Positions 1-9,476 of a stretch of 64,000 nucleotides of DNA are shown here, one piece after another. The DNA is from Mesorhizobium amorphae (GTDB lineage: Bacteria > Pseudomonadota > Alphaproteobacteria > Rhizobiales > Rhizobiaceae), in NCBI RefSeq assembly GCF_014843845.1, contig NZ_JHQS01000131.1, forward strand, positions 81,315 through 145,314. The letters run 5' to 3'. A program made the position numbers and the translations under genes. The notes under the pieces are model-generated. The model saw only the letters and a list, made by a program, of their open reading frames with translations. It was not told where the DNA came from and did not search any database. Position 1 is the first letter of the stretch. Each line of letters begins with the position of its first letter.

Positions 1-1147
<1,147 letters not shown>

Positions 1148-1265
1148 GTCGATTTCTCTGGTCTTGCCGGAAGAAACTCCGGTCGATGCACTTTGACGGT
1201 GCGCGGGCAGGCCATCAGGCTCAGCTTTGCGCACCACGAAGGGCAGACCAAAAAATCGAAGCGGG

Positions 1266-1324
1266 AAAAAACCCGGACCGTCCCTGGTCAGCCCTGCAAG
1301 CAAGCTCGCAGGGCAGGAATCGGG
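1266..1324 (-). promoter_or_regulatory. Putative transcription attenuator in the ABC-F leader
   Basis: On the minus strand two structures compete for the same bases. A terminator-like stem pairs CCCG (1324-1321), CC (1317-1316) and CCCTG (1313-1309) with CAGGG (1286-1282), GG (1279-1278) and CGGG (1275-1272), and is followed at once by six U (1271-1266). The alternative is a perfect 7-bp hairpin, GCCCTGC (1314-1308) with GCAGGGC (1297-1291). A ribosome held at about codon 11 of the leader peptide would cover the 5' arm of the terminator and allow readthrough into the ABC-F gene. Confidence 0.55.
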
Positions 1325-1359
1325 CCACGCTGACGATGGTGACGATGAAACGTAAACAC
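1288..1359 (-). CDS. Leader peptide upstream of the ABC-F gene (23 residues)
   Basis: A GTG codon at 1359-1357 lies 7 bases after a very strong ribosome-binding site (AAAGGAGG, 1374-1367). It opens a 23-codon frame, VFTFHRHHRQRGPIPALRAC plus LQG, ending in TGA at 1290-1288. The peptide is rich in His and Arg and contains Arg-Gln-Arg at residues 9-11. Basic-X-basic triplets are the known macrolide arrest motif in erm-type leader peptides. The frame lies inside the hairpins that separate the promoter (1398-1425) from the ABC-F start at 1147. The role as a stalling leader is inferred; what is seen is the ribosome-binding site, the frame and its position within the hairpins. Confidence 0.6.
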   Translation of the reverse strand: MFTFHRHHRQRGPIPALRACLQG

Positions 1360-1397
1360 GTGAGCCCTCCTTTCAAGACGTTCGAGTGTGCGGTGGG

Positions 1398-1425
1398 ATT
1401 ACACCAAAGGCGGGGATGATGGCAA
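1398..1425 (-). promoter_or_regulatory. Promoter of the ABC-F leader transcript
   Basis: The minus strand shows TTGCCA (1425-1420), a 16-base spacer and TGTAAT (1403-1398), close to sigma-70 consensus. Transcription would start near 1391, about 30 bases before the leader peptide start. The position fits a short leader RNA that begins just upstream of the strong ribosome-binding site. Confidence 0.5.
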
Positions 1426-1750
1426 GGCTACCGCCTTCACCCGGCGCGGGAATGGGTCCTGCACCAGCAAGCAGCCGCCGCGCCGAAGGTCTGGACAATG
1501 GTCGCCGAGCAGAACCGTGCCGACGAGGACCGCGACAAAGGTCACGGCGAACTCGACGCTGATCGTCCTGGTCGCACAGCGGCTTCCGCGAGAAAAAAGG
1601 ACGAAATGGACTGGATCCGCAAGCGAGAGAATTTGACGCGGATGGGAGCCCGGTTAAGGATACAGACTTTACAGATCATGGAAGGCCCGATGTACATACC
1701 AACCCACACGACCATCCACGGGTATTGACTCCGAGTGGGCCAGAGCGGCA
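1426..1750. other. Gene-free stretch between the ABC-F promoter and the small ORF
   Basis: I see no convincing gene here on either strand; open frames are short, start late and are not preceded by good ribosome-binding sites. A TTGACG at about 1633 could be a -35 box for the small plus-strand ORF at 1751, but no good -10 follows it. Confidence 0.4.
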
Positions 1751-2020
1751 ATGAATGACGAAATAAATCAAAGAGACTATACCCGAATATTCGAAACTAT
1801 CCGTAGAAATCCGACAGGAAATATTCGATTCAGATATACGTGGATCACGCTGGTATCAGGCGCACCTTCGTTTGCCCAAGAGATTCTCGCAAAGGTCAAT
1901 AAAAATTCTATGGTATCTAAGGGAGAATTTCTTCTTTTGAAAGAATACGTCCTACAAATTATTAGTATCTGCGCGATAGCTGACGATGGCTCCGTCTTGG
2001 TCGATTTTGATGGAGAATAG
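1751..2020 (+). CDS. Hypothetical small protein, AT-rich (89 aa)
   Basis: An 89-residue frame in a stretch clearly richer in A+T than its surroundings. The product is a mix of charged and hydrophobic residues with no signal peptide, no obvious membrane segment and no motif I recognise; the C-terminal third (EYVLQIISICAIADDG) is hydrophobic and may be a helix or strand. The upstream region lacks a clear Shine-Dalgarno sequence. A second tiny frame (2025-2087, 20 residues, starting MGLTNVLADR) follows after GGAGAA. The base composition suggests acquired DNA or the remnant of a small accessory cassette. It could be non-coding; coding status is uncertain. Confidence 0.35.
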   Translation: MNDEINQRDYTRIFETIRRNPTGNIRFRYTWITLVSGAPSFAQEILAKVNKNSMVSKGEFLLLKEYVLQIISICAIADDGSVLVDFDGE

Positions 2021-2140
2021 ACAGATGGGCTTAACCAACGTGCTGGCTGATCGTCTTTCCGAAATCGGTGACATTGGCACCTTATAGCCTACGTCGATCA
2101 CCGATGCTCTATAGAGCTGGCTCGGTTTGTCGAAGGATCG

Positions 2141-5100
2141 CTACTTACCCGGCCGCCCAGTCTTGCCGGGCCGCCGCTTTTCACGACGCGCGTCGCCTGG
2201 GTCTTCGTACGAGCCAATGCCGGCGCGCTGACGGACAATTGGTTTGTCGTCGCGATCCTTCGCGCCCCCCTCTGCCCTACCGGGCATCTCCCCCACTAGG
2301 GGGGAGATCGGCTGTGGCTTCGCCGGCTTCTTTCCCTCGACCGGCTTTTCCGTCCGCCGCACCGTCATCTCGTCGAGCGAGTTCTTCTTGAACAGCGGCT
2401 TGGTGGGGTCGCCCGGAATGCCGAAATCGGAACCATGCGCCTCTTCGGCCGACTGCTTCTTGAACAGCGAGCGCGATACCGCACCTGCCGGCGTCGGCAT
2501 GTCGGTGCCCGGACCCATGGCGTCGAGCGACGGTTTGGCGAACAGCGGCTTCTTCACCGGTACGGCGCCATCGGCGCCCATTTCGTCAAGCGCCGGCTTG
2601 CGGAAGAGGTTGGACCGGGCAGCCCTGGCCGCCTCTTCGGCGGCACGTGCTTCGTCGAGCTTGCGGAAACGCTCCTGTTCCTCAGCCGTACGGTGTTTGG
2701 CCACACCCTTGTTGTGCTTGCCCTTCTCGCGGCCTGAGGCAGGACTTTGGCCTTCCACCTCGCGCGCAAGTGGGTCGTCGGAGATCGCAAGTTCCATCTC
2801 ACGCAGCCGCTTGATCTCATCGCGGATGCGGGCGGCCTTCTCGAAGTCGAGGTTGGCGGCGGCGTCGCGCATCTGCTTGTCGAGCGCCTCGAGATGCGCC
2901 TTCAGGTTGTTGCCCATCATGGCGCCGGCGCTGTCGGTGAATTGCGAGATGTCGGCGCGGACATGGTCCTTCTCGTAGACCGAGTCCAGGATGTCGGAGA
3001 TGCGCGACTTGACCGATTCCGGCGTGATGCCGTTGGCCGCGTTCCACTCCATCTGCTTTTCGCGGCGGCGGTTGGTTTCGGCCATTGCCCGCTCCATCGA
3101 GCCGGTGACCTGGTCGGCATAGAGGATGACCTTGCCGTCGACGTTTCTGGCGGCGCGGCCGATGGTCTGGATCAGCGAGGTTTCCGAACGCAGAAAACCT
3201 TCCTTGTCGGCGTCGAGGATGGCGACGAAGCCGCATTCGGGAATGTCGAGGCCCTCGCGCAAAAGGTTGATGCCGACCAGCACGTCGAAAGCCCCGAGGC
3301 GCAGGTCGCGCAGGATCTCGATGCGCTCCAGCGTGTCGATGTCGGAGTGCATGTAACGGACGCGGATGCCTTGCTCGTGCAGGTATTCGGTCAAGTCCTC
3401 GGCCATGCGCTTGGTCAGCACGGTAACCAGCGTGCGGTAGCCGGCCCTGGTGGTGTCGCGGATTTCGCCGACGACATCGTCGACCTGGGTCTTGGCGGGA
3501 CGCACCTCAACCGGCGGGTCAATCAAGCCGGTCGGGCGAATGACCTGCTCGGCGAAGACGCCGCCTGACTGTTCCATCTCCCAGCCGCCTGGCGTTGCCG
3601 AAACGGCGACGGAAAGCGGACGCATGGCGTCCCATTCCTCGAAGCGCAGCGGCCGGTTATCCATGCAGGACGGCAGACGGAAACCATATTCGGCCAGCGT
3701 CGCCTTGCGGCGAAAGTCCCCGCGATACATGCCGCCGATCTGCGGCACGGTGACGTGGCTTTCGTCGATGAAGACCAGCGCATTGTCGGGAATGTATTCG
3801 AACAGGGTCGGCGGCGGATCGCCTGGCTGGCGGCCGGTCAGATAGCGCGAATAATTCTCGATGCCGGCGCAGGAGCCGGTCGCTTCCAGCATCTCGAGGT
3901 CGAAGCGGGTACGCTGCTCCAGCCGCTGCCCCTCCAGAAGGCGGCCAGCCTTTTCAAGCTCTTGCAGCCGGTGCTTGAGTTCTTCCTTGATCGACTTGAT
4001 GGCTTGATTCAAGGTCGGGCGCGGCGTCACGTAGTGCGAGTTGGCGTAGATCTTGACGCTCTTCAGCTCGCCGGTCTTCTGGCCGGTCAGCGGGTCGAAC
4101 TCGGTGATCGACTCGATCTCGTCGCCGAACATCGAGATGCGCCAGGCGCGGTCTTCCAAGTGGGCCGGAAAGATCTCGATCGTGTCGCCGCGCACGCGAA
4201 ACGAGCCGCGGACGAAATTGACGTCCTGGCGCTTGTATTGCTGGGCGACGAGATCGGCGAGCAAAGCGCGCTGGTCGAGCCGGTCGCCGATCTGCATCTG
4301 GAAGGTCATCGCCGTGTAGGTCTCGACTGAACCGATACCGTAGATGCAGGAGACCGAGGCGACGATAATGACGTCGTCGCGCTCGAGCAGCGAGCGCGTC
4401 GCCGAATGGCGCATGCGGTCGATCTGCTCGTTGATTGAGGATTCCTTCTCGATGAAGGTATCGGTGCGCGGCACGTAGGCTTCCGGCTGGTAGTAGTCGT
4501 AGTAGGAGACGAAATACTCGACGGCGTTTTCCGGGAAGAATTTCTTGAACTCGGAATAGAGCTGCGCGGCCAGCGTCTTGTTGGGCGCCAGGATCAAGGC
4601 GGGGCGTTGCGTCTCCTCGATCACCTTGGCCATGGTGAAGGTCTTGCCGGAGCCGGTGACGCCGAGCAGCACCTGGGTGCGGTCGTTGCCGTCGACGCCC
4701 TCGACGAGATCCTTGATCGCCGTCGGCTGATCGCCTGCCGGCTCGAAATCCGACACCATCTTGATGGTGATGCCGCCCTCGGATTTTTCCGGGCGGGCAG
4801 GGCGGTGCGGCGTCCACAGCACGCCGTCCTTGTGGAGGGGATTGCCGGATTCAATGAGCGCGGAGAGCGCGGCCACCGTGGCGGTGACGCCGCTGGACGT
4901 CATCGTCTCGGCTTCTTCCAGCGAGATGTCGAGCCCGGCAACCGGGTTGAGACCGGCCGCGGTGCGCTCCCTGGCCGTCGCCGCGCCCCCCATCGAGGTG
5001 CCACGCGCCGTCCGGCCAGGAGAGGCGGAGCGCTCGGGGATTTTCTTTGCGGCTTTCGGCTTCGGCTGCTGCTCGGCCTCGCGCTCGATCTGTTCGGCCC

Positions 5101-5281
5101 AGTCGGCGATCGAGCCGGTCAGCGGCGTACCGGAGAATTCGGTCTGCGGCGCCTCGGCAAAGCCGCCCTTGTGCAGCGGCTCCGACGCATCGAGGAAATC
5201 GGTCAACGGGCTGCGCCGCTTCGGCGCGCCACGGTCGTCTTGCGCCGCCGAGGGCGTTTTCTTGTCGGGAAGTTTGGCCAT
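2141..5281 (-). CDS. uvrB: UvrABC excinuclease subunit B with long N- and C-terminal extensions
   Basis: UvrB is the damage-verifying helicase-like subunit of nucleotide excision repair; it is loaded by UvrA and recruits UvrC. The start at 5281 (MAKLPDKK) gives 1046 residues against about 670 in the usual family. The first ~170 residues are an extra low-complexity region. The conserved core begins with FEPAGDQPTAI; Walker A GVTGSGKT is near 204; the YYDYYQPEAYVP hairpin, DESHVT motif and helicase motifs follow; a UVR domain (NLDFEKAARIRDEI) lies near 810-825. The tail holds four degenerate LF-x-K-x-S/A-LDEM repeats (about 892-962) and, near 990-1004, a peptide encoded by a palindromic DNA repeat. 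An upstream in-frame start at 5350 is unlikely. The downstream boundary is a gap of about 120 bp with the small AT-rich ORF on the other strand. Confidence 0.95.
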   Translation of the reverse strand: MAKLPDKKTPSAAQDDRGAPKRRSPLTDFLDASEPLHKGGFAEAPQTEFSGTPLTGSIADWAEQIEREAEQQPKPKAAKKIPERSASPGRTARGTSMGGAATARERTAAGLNPVAGLDISLEEAETMTSSGVTATVAALSALIESGNPLHKDGVLWTPHRPARPEKSEGGITIKMVSDFEPAGDQPTAIKDLVEGVDGNDRTQVLLGVTGSGKTFTMAKVIEETQRPALILAPNKTLAAQLYSEFKKFFPENAVEYFVSYYDYYQPEAYVPRTDTFIEKESSINEQIDRMRHSATRSLLERDDVIIVASVSCIYGIGSVETYTAMTFQMQIGDRLDQRALLADLVAQQYKRQDVNFVRGSFRVRGDTIEIFPAHLEDRAWRISMFGDEIESITEFDPLTGQKTGELKSVKIYANSHYVTPRPTLNQAIKSIKEELKHRLQELEKAGRLLEGQRLEQRTRFDLEMLEATGSCAGIENYSRYLTGRQPGDPPPTLFEYIPDNALVFIDESHVTVPQIGGMYRGDFRRKATLAEYGFRLPSCMDNRPLRFEEWDAMRPLSVAVSATPGGWEMEQSGGVFAEQVIRPTGLIDPPVEVRPAKTQVDDVVGEIRDTTRAGYRTLVTVLTKRMAEDLTEYLHEQGIRVRYMHSDIDTLERIEILRDLRLGAFDVLVGINLLREGLDIPECGFVAILDADKEGFLRSETSLIQTIGRAARNVDGKVILYADQVTGSMERAMAETNRRREKQMEWNAANGITPESVKSRISDILDSVYEKDHVRADISQFTDSAGAMMGNNLKAHLEALDKQMRDAAANLDFEKAARIRDEIKRLREMELAISDDPLAREVEGQSPASGREKGKHNKGVAKHRTAEEQERFRKLDEARAAEEAARAARSNLFRKPALDEMGADGAVPVKKPLFAKPSLDAMGPGTDMPTPAGAVSRSLFKKQSAEEAHGSDFGIPGDPTKPLFKKNSLDEMTVRRTEKPVEGKKPAKPQPISPLVGEMPGRAEGGAKDRDDKPIVRQRAGIGSYEDPGDARREKRRPGKTGRPGK
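2257..2312. repeat. Half-unit of a rhizobial palindromic repeat inside the uvrB reading frame
   Basis: The sequence starting CTTCGCGCCCCCCTCTG matches the left end of the element at 63807, and the rest carries the CCGGGCATCTCCCCCAC plus mirrored GGGGGAGAT core also present at 55467-55645. In uvrB it is read in frame and yields SPLVGEMPGRAEGG near residues 990-1004. This is a repeat tolerated inside an essential repair gene's disordered tail. Confidence 0.8.
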
Positions 5282-5400
5282 GACCCGAATATGGGAGGAC
5301 TCGGCCAAAATGGAAAGAGCGGAGTGAGGAGGGCTGCACGGCCAGGTCAAGCTGCTGACAGAAGGCTGTCAGGAGCGGTGGCGTGCCGAGATGTACCCGC

Positions 5401-6651
5401 TCAGTTGAACCAAAGCGCGAAAGTCAAAAAGCCGGCGCCGCCGAACTGACGCTGGATCTGGTCGAACTCCCCGCCGGTCAGGATCTTGCCGCTTTCGAGA
5501 TAGGGAGCGATGGCCGGGCCGGTAAGCGACAGTACGAGGTCGAAGGGTTTCGGCTCGTCGAAGAAGCGCTTCATGTTGATGCCCTTGTCGGCGATGCGGA
5601 AGTGCGGCAGCAGCAACCGGCCTTCGAGCAGGTCCTCGGCCATGGTCAGCGCTGCCAACCAGGCTTGAACCTGTTCCTCGCCGACCTCGAGGCCGGTGAG
5701 CGGGTTGGCGCCCTTCTGCTGCGGGCCGGGCAGCCATTCTCGGTCATTGTCGGTCTCGGCGCGGATCGCCTTCCAGTCCTCGCGCGACAGCCGGATCATC
5801 TCGAGCAAATGGCGGCGCGCCGCTTGCCGCCGCTCCGGCTCGACCACCTGCCAGTTGATGAGATGCACCAGCGAGATGAAATCGGCAAAGCGCCATTCGG
5901 ACGAAAAGATGCTGCCGTTCATGCCGCCGTCGAGCGGAACGAGCGTGGCTTGCAGCGGCAGTTTGGCGCGCGGAAACAGCATGTGGAACGAGCCGTCGAA
6001 CATGCTCCTGAAATCATGCGCCAGCCAGAAATCGGCCTGCGCCATCAGGAACTCGGCATAGCCCTGCAGCCAGTAGCCGTCGGCACGATCGAAGCGGAAG
6101 GTGAGGGCGGGAGCGGCGTTGTCTTGCACACCGCCGCGCGACAGGGCCGCCATGATGGCGACGGCGCTTTCGTCCGGCGCGATCTGGCCATCCTCGTTGA
6201 GATCGATGCCGAGGCGGCCGAGGTCGATGGCCATGCCGATATCCGCATCGGCAGGCACCGAGCCCAGCGTGGCGGCGGATTTCTCCAGCCGGTCGCGGAA
6301 GGCGGTCAGGATAGCGCGGAATTCTTCGTAGGTCAGGGGCTCCGGGTTGGGATTGTCGGGCACGGGGAGCCGCATCAGCGGCAGCATGAAGGATTGCGGG
6401 CTGTCGAAACCGTGGCGGTGCAGGCCGCCTGCCAGGATCTCCAGCGCGGTGAAGAATTCGCCGGCGCCGGCGGCATAGGCCGACGCGGGATCACTGGGGG
6501 CGGCAGCTTCGAGCGCGGCGAGCGCGCCATCGCGGTCGGCCACGGTCTTGGCCTCGAACAGGGCTGCCGGATCGGGGGCGGCGGCGCTGGCGGAAGCAAG
6601 CGGCAGCAGCAGGATGACGGCGGAGGCCATCAGGCTCGACAATCGCTTCAT
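5401..6651 (-). CDS. Conserved exported protein of unknown function, EF-hand-like loop
   Basis: The ATG at 6651 follows a GGAGGGA ribosome-binding site and begins a Sec signal peptide (MKRLSSLMASAVILLLPLAS, ending in an Ala-rich cleavage region). The mature protein is about 395 residues and mostly helical by composition. A stretch DLNEDGQIAPDE near residue 160 resembles an EF-hand calcium loop. No enzyme motif is recognised. The gene is divergent from the CapA-like gene at 6817 with about 165 bp between them. Periplasmic location is predicted; function is unknown. Confidence 0.8.
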   Translation of the reverse strand: MKRLSSLMASAVILLLPLASASAAAPDPAALFEAKTVADRDGALAALEAAAPSDPASAYAAGAGEFFTALEILAGGLHRHGFDSPQSFMLPLMRLPVPDNPNPEPLTYEEFRAILTAFRDRLEKSAATLGSVPADADIGMAIDLGRLGIDLNEDGQIAPDESAVAIMAALSRGGVQDNAAPALTFRFDRADGYWLQGYAEFLMAQADFWLAHDFRSMFDGSFHMLFPRAKLPLQATLVPLDGGMNGSIFSSEWRFADFISLVHLINWQVVEPERRQAARRHLLEMIRLSREDWKAIRAETDNDREWLPGPQQKGANPLTGLEVGEEQVQAWLAALTMAEDLLEGRLLLPHFRIADKGINMKRFFDEPKPFDLVLSLTGPAIAPYLESGKILTGGEFDQIQRQFGGAGFLTFALWFN

Positions 6652-6816
6652 TTGGGTCCCTCCCGTTGCGATCCTGCCGCAACATACACGCATTCGGATC
6701 GCCGCGCCTGCCGGTCTTCAACCGCAACGATGCGACGACGCGGGAGCCGACTGCCGACAGACGCGCTTCAACCGATCGGGCAGACAGTCTACACAAGGCA
6801 AACAATTGGGCGCCGC

Positions 6817-7872
6817 GTGTCGAACTATCCGCTTTCCTACAAATTGTCCTGGCTGCCGCGCTTCCTCCGGCCGTCGCTCAGTGGCGACGTAGGCGGTTTC
6901 GCGCCGGCGGCCGGGATGCTGATCGAACCGCCGCCGGCGCGCATGGTGCGGCTGGCCTTCGTCGGCGATATTTCGGCCGTCGCCAATCGCAGTGCACCGG
7001 ACTGCGATCCGGCGATCAAGGCGTTGCTTGCCTCCGCCGATCTGGTGGTCGGCAATTGCGAAAGCCCCATCGTCGAGCGGCCGAGCGCGGTGATGGGCAC
7101 GCGGCTCGGCACGCATCATGCGATGACCGAACGCTTCCTCGCCGAGGCGCTGGCGGCGGTCGGCATTGCGCGCGAAAAGCTCGTTCTGTCGCTGGCCAAC
7201 AACCATGTGCTCGACCAGGGCGTCGCGGGTTTCGATGCGACGGTCGAGGCGCTGAAACGGCTTGGCATCCGCAGCATCGGCACGCTCGCCAAAGGTCCGG
7301 TCGAGCGGCTTGCGGTCGGGCCGCTGACCATAGGCTTTGCCGCCTTCACGCTATGGCGCAATGCCGATGCCGAAACGTTCTCGGGCCGCGTGTCTATGCA
7401 TGGCGACCCGGCGCTGTGGCCGCCTGCTACGGCCAAGGGCGTCGATCTTGTCTGCGCGGTACCGCATTGGGACTGGGAGTTCCGGCATTTTCCGCGCGCC
7501 GAAACGCGGGCGCTGGCCAGGCAGTTGGCCGGGCACGGCGTCGGGCTGATCGCCGGGCACCACGCCCATGTCGTGCAGCCGGTCGAGCGGGTCGGCGACA
7601 CGCTTGTCGCCTACGGGCTTGGCGACTTTCTCGGTACCGCCTTTGCGCGCCAGCCATGGCCGGGCCGTATTGGCTCCATCTTCACCGTCGATGTCAGCGC
7701 CGACCTTGGCATGCGTGGCAAGATCGCCGCCTATCGAATGCATCCGTTCATGCGGCTGCGCGCCAGCGACCATGAGCGGCTGGTTCCGGTTAAGGCGCTG
7801 GCGGGTGGCATCCGCGACAAGGTCGACGCCCGGCTGAAGGCGATTTTTGGCGAGCAATTCGCAAGCGTGTGA
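6817..7872 (+). CDS. CapA-family (PGA_cap) metallophosphatase-like protein
   Basis: The frame reads GTG-TCG-AAC at 6817 and gives 351 residues. The family (CapA of poly-gamma-glutamate capsule systems) has a calcineurin-like metallophosphatase fold. Visible motifs are VGDIS (about 49-53), GNCESP (about 76), SLANNHVLDQG (about 125-135), HWDWEF (about 217), GHHAHVVQPVE (about 247) and YGLGDF (about 266). No capsule synthesis genes (capB, capC) are near, so a capsule role should not be assumed. The next gene begins at or shortly after the stop, suggesting co-transcription. The start is uncertain: no strong ribosome-binding site is seen, and the frame remains open far upstream only because it mirrors the minus-strand gene. 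Confidence 0.85.
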   Translation: MSNYPLSYKLSWLPRFLRPSLSGDVGGFAPAAGMLIEPPPARMVRLAFVGDISAVANRSAPDCDPAIKALLASADLVVGNCESPIVERPSAVMGTRLGTHHAMTERFLAEALAAVGIAREKLVLSLANNHVLDQGVAGFDATVEALKRLGIRSIGTLAKGPVERLAVGPLTIGFAAFTLWRNADAETFSGRVSMHGDPALWPPATAKGVDLVCAVPHWDWEFRHFPRAETRALARQLAGHGVGLIAGHHAHVVQPVERVGDTLVAYGLGDFLGTAFARQPWPGRIGSIFTVDVSADLGMRGKIAAYRMHPFMRLRASDHERLVPVKALAGGIRDKVDARLKAIFGEQFASV

Positions 7873-7943
7873 AAGCCGCAGGCTGGCGACTTTCCGGCAA
7901 AAGCGGTTATCATGCGACAGAGGCTGGCTTGCGGGGGGTGGCG

Positions 7944-8912
7944 GTGGAAACAACGGATTTCATGCCGAGCGAGGTGGTGATCGCCGGCATCAGGAAGGAT
8001 ATCGAGGACTATGAGGCCAGGCGGGCGTCGGCCTACCGGCAGGTGCGCTGGCGGGTGCCGGTGTTCATCGGCCTGGTGGTGGTCTTCATGGTGCTCGTCG
8101 CCTGGCTCTTCAACAAGGTCGCCGACCCCTACGAGCAATGGTTCTCGACTCCGCACGTGTTCCTTTATTTCGGCAGTTTCGTTGCGGCGCTGCTGCTTTA
8201 CTTCCAGGCGGTGAAGCCAGCGACCAGATTGCAGCAATCCTTCCGCGAGACGCTGCTGCCGATGATCTTCGGCTTCATCCAGGACATACGATACCAGCAT
8301 GGCGTTCCCCCGAATTCCTTCGACCGGCTGCCACGCGAGACGGTTGGCCCCTTCAACCGGCAATCATTCGACGATGTCTTTTCCGGCCGCTACGAGGGGT
8401 TTGCGTTCGAGCTTTATGAGGCGGAGCTACGCGAAGGGACCGGCAAGGGTTCGTCGACGGCATTCAGAGGCGTCATCGTCGCCTTCGAGACGATCACACC
8501 ATTCCCGGGCACGCTGGTGGCGACGCGCCGGGCCAATGTGGTCGTCGGCTTTTTCCGCGGCATGTTCGCCAGCAGGATGGAAGAGCTGTCCTCCGGCGTT
8601 TCGGAACTCGATGCCGCCTACGAATTCCGCACCGACAATGTCGAAGCGGCGCGGCCGCTGGTGAGCGGCCGGCTGGCGCAGGCGCTGAAATGGCTCGGTG
8701 AAACCTGGCCCGACGATCCGGCGCGCGTGGCGCTCGATGGCAGCGACGGGTTCCTGCTGCTGCCGCAGCCGAAGGACTTCTTCGAGCTGCCCGATATTTC
8801 GGTGCCGCTCGACTACCAGACCCATGTCGCGCCGATGATTGCGGATATGGGCGCGATGCTGGCGACGGCGGCACTGGTGCGCAAGATCGGCGCGAAGGAC
8901 GAGCAGGGTTAG
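7944..8912 (+). CDS. DUF3137 family membrane protein
   Basis: About 322 residues from the GTG at 7944 (VETTDFMPSE). A GTG at 7869 overlapping the capA stop by three bases is an alternative start that would add 25 residues. Two membrane segments are near residues 38-56 and 71-87; the rest is a long soluble C-terminal region ending in the family-typical YEFRTDN, ALKWL, DGSDGFLLLPQPKDFFELP pattern. DUF3137 proteins have no settled function. The gene follows the CapA-like gene closely and may be translationally coupled to it. Confidence 0.8.
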   Translation: METTDFMPSEVVIAGIRKDIEDYEARRASAYRQVRWRVPVFIGLVVVFMVLVAWLFNKVADPYEQWFSTPHVFLYFGSFVAALLLYFQAVKPATRLQQSFRETLLPMIFGFIQDIRYQHGVPPNSFDRLPRETVGPFNRQSFDDVFSGRYEGFAFELYEAELREGTGKGSSTAFRGVIVAFETITPFPGTLVATRRANVVVGFFRGMFASRMEELSSGVSELDAAYEFRTDNVEAARPLVSGRLAQALKWLGETWPDDPARVALDGSDGFLLLPQPKDFFELPDISVPLDYQTHVAPMIADMGAMLATAALVRKIGAKDEQG

Positions 8913-8928
8913 AAAGGCAGGCGCGCGA

Positions 8929-9423
8929 TCAGCAGTCGAAGCGGCAATTGCTTCGTACATAGTCCGCGTCCTGCTTGGACATCTTCTTCAGCATCACGCA
9001 AACGGTAAAGCTGCCGACCTGATGGCCGTTCCTGGTGTAGCCCCAGTCGGAAATATCGTCGCGGGAAAATTTGATATACTGGCCGTTCACGACATTTTGG
9101 ACCAGTTTCGGCTCGTTCGCCAATACGCCAGCAAAGCCGGTAGCGGTCCGCTCGAAAGGGATGACCCAGAAATACTCCGTCGCATTTCCGTCGACGATCA
9201 TGACCTTCAACTTGAAGTCGTCGGTTCCCGGCGGCGGAGCTTGGGATAAAACCAGGAAGTCGTCCAGGCTGGATCGGGCCTGCGCAATCGCCGCCGTCAT
9301 CTCCGGATCATCCCGAGCCACCATCACGATCTTGTCGTCGCCTTGATCGGCGCTTTGCGCTCGAACAGACGCGGGGACAAACGCCAGCATCAGGGACAGC
9401 ATGGCGTGGGCTGGAAACTTCAT
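8929..9423 (-). CDS. DUF2314 family exported protein
   Basis: The ATG at 9423 lies behind GAGGGG and starts a signal peptide (MKFPAHAMLSLMLAFVPASV, then RAQS), giving 164 residues. The mature part carries the YegJ/DUF2314 pattern: DPEMTAAIAQAR at the N-terminus, FKLKVMIVDGNATEYFWVIPF in the middle and DISDWGYTRNGHQVGSFT near the end. Cysteines near the C-terminus (NCRFDC) may form a disulfide in the periplasm. Convergent with the DUF3137 gene, 16 bp apart. Function is unknown. Confidence 0.8.
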   Translation of the reverse strand: MKFPAHAMLSLMLAFVPASVRAQSADQGDDKIVMVARDDPEMTAAIAQARSSLDDFLVLSQAPPPGTDDFKLKVMIVDGNATEYFWVIPFERTATGFAGVLANEPKLVQNVVNGQYIKFSRDDISDWGYTRNGHQVGSFTVCVMLKKMSKQDADYVRSNCRFDC

Positions 9424-9476
9424 GGCACGGCCCCTCACGAGAATGGCCGGCATCATCATGCATCAAATTCGGATTT

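Noticed and set aside
5282..5350. Alternative UvrB start 69 bases upstream
   Set aside because: The extra residues look non-coding; the start at 5281 (MAKLPDKK) is more plausible for the family.
5383..6816. Upstream extension of the CapA-like gene, open for about 480 more codons
   Set aside because: This part is antisense to the exported protein gene at 5401-6651, which has a ribosome-binding site and signal peptide. CapA similarity begins only after about 6820.
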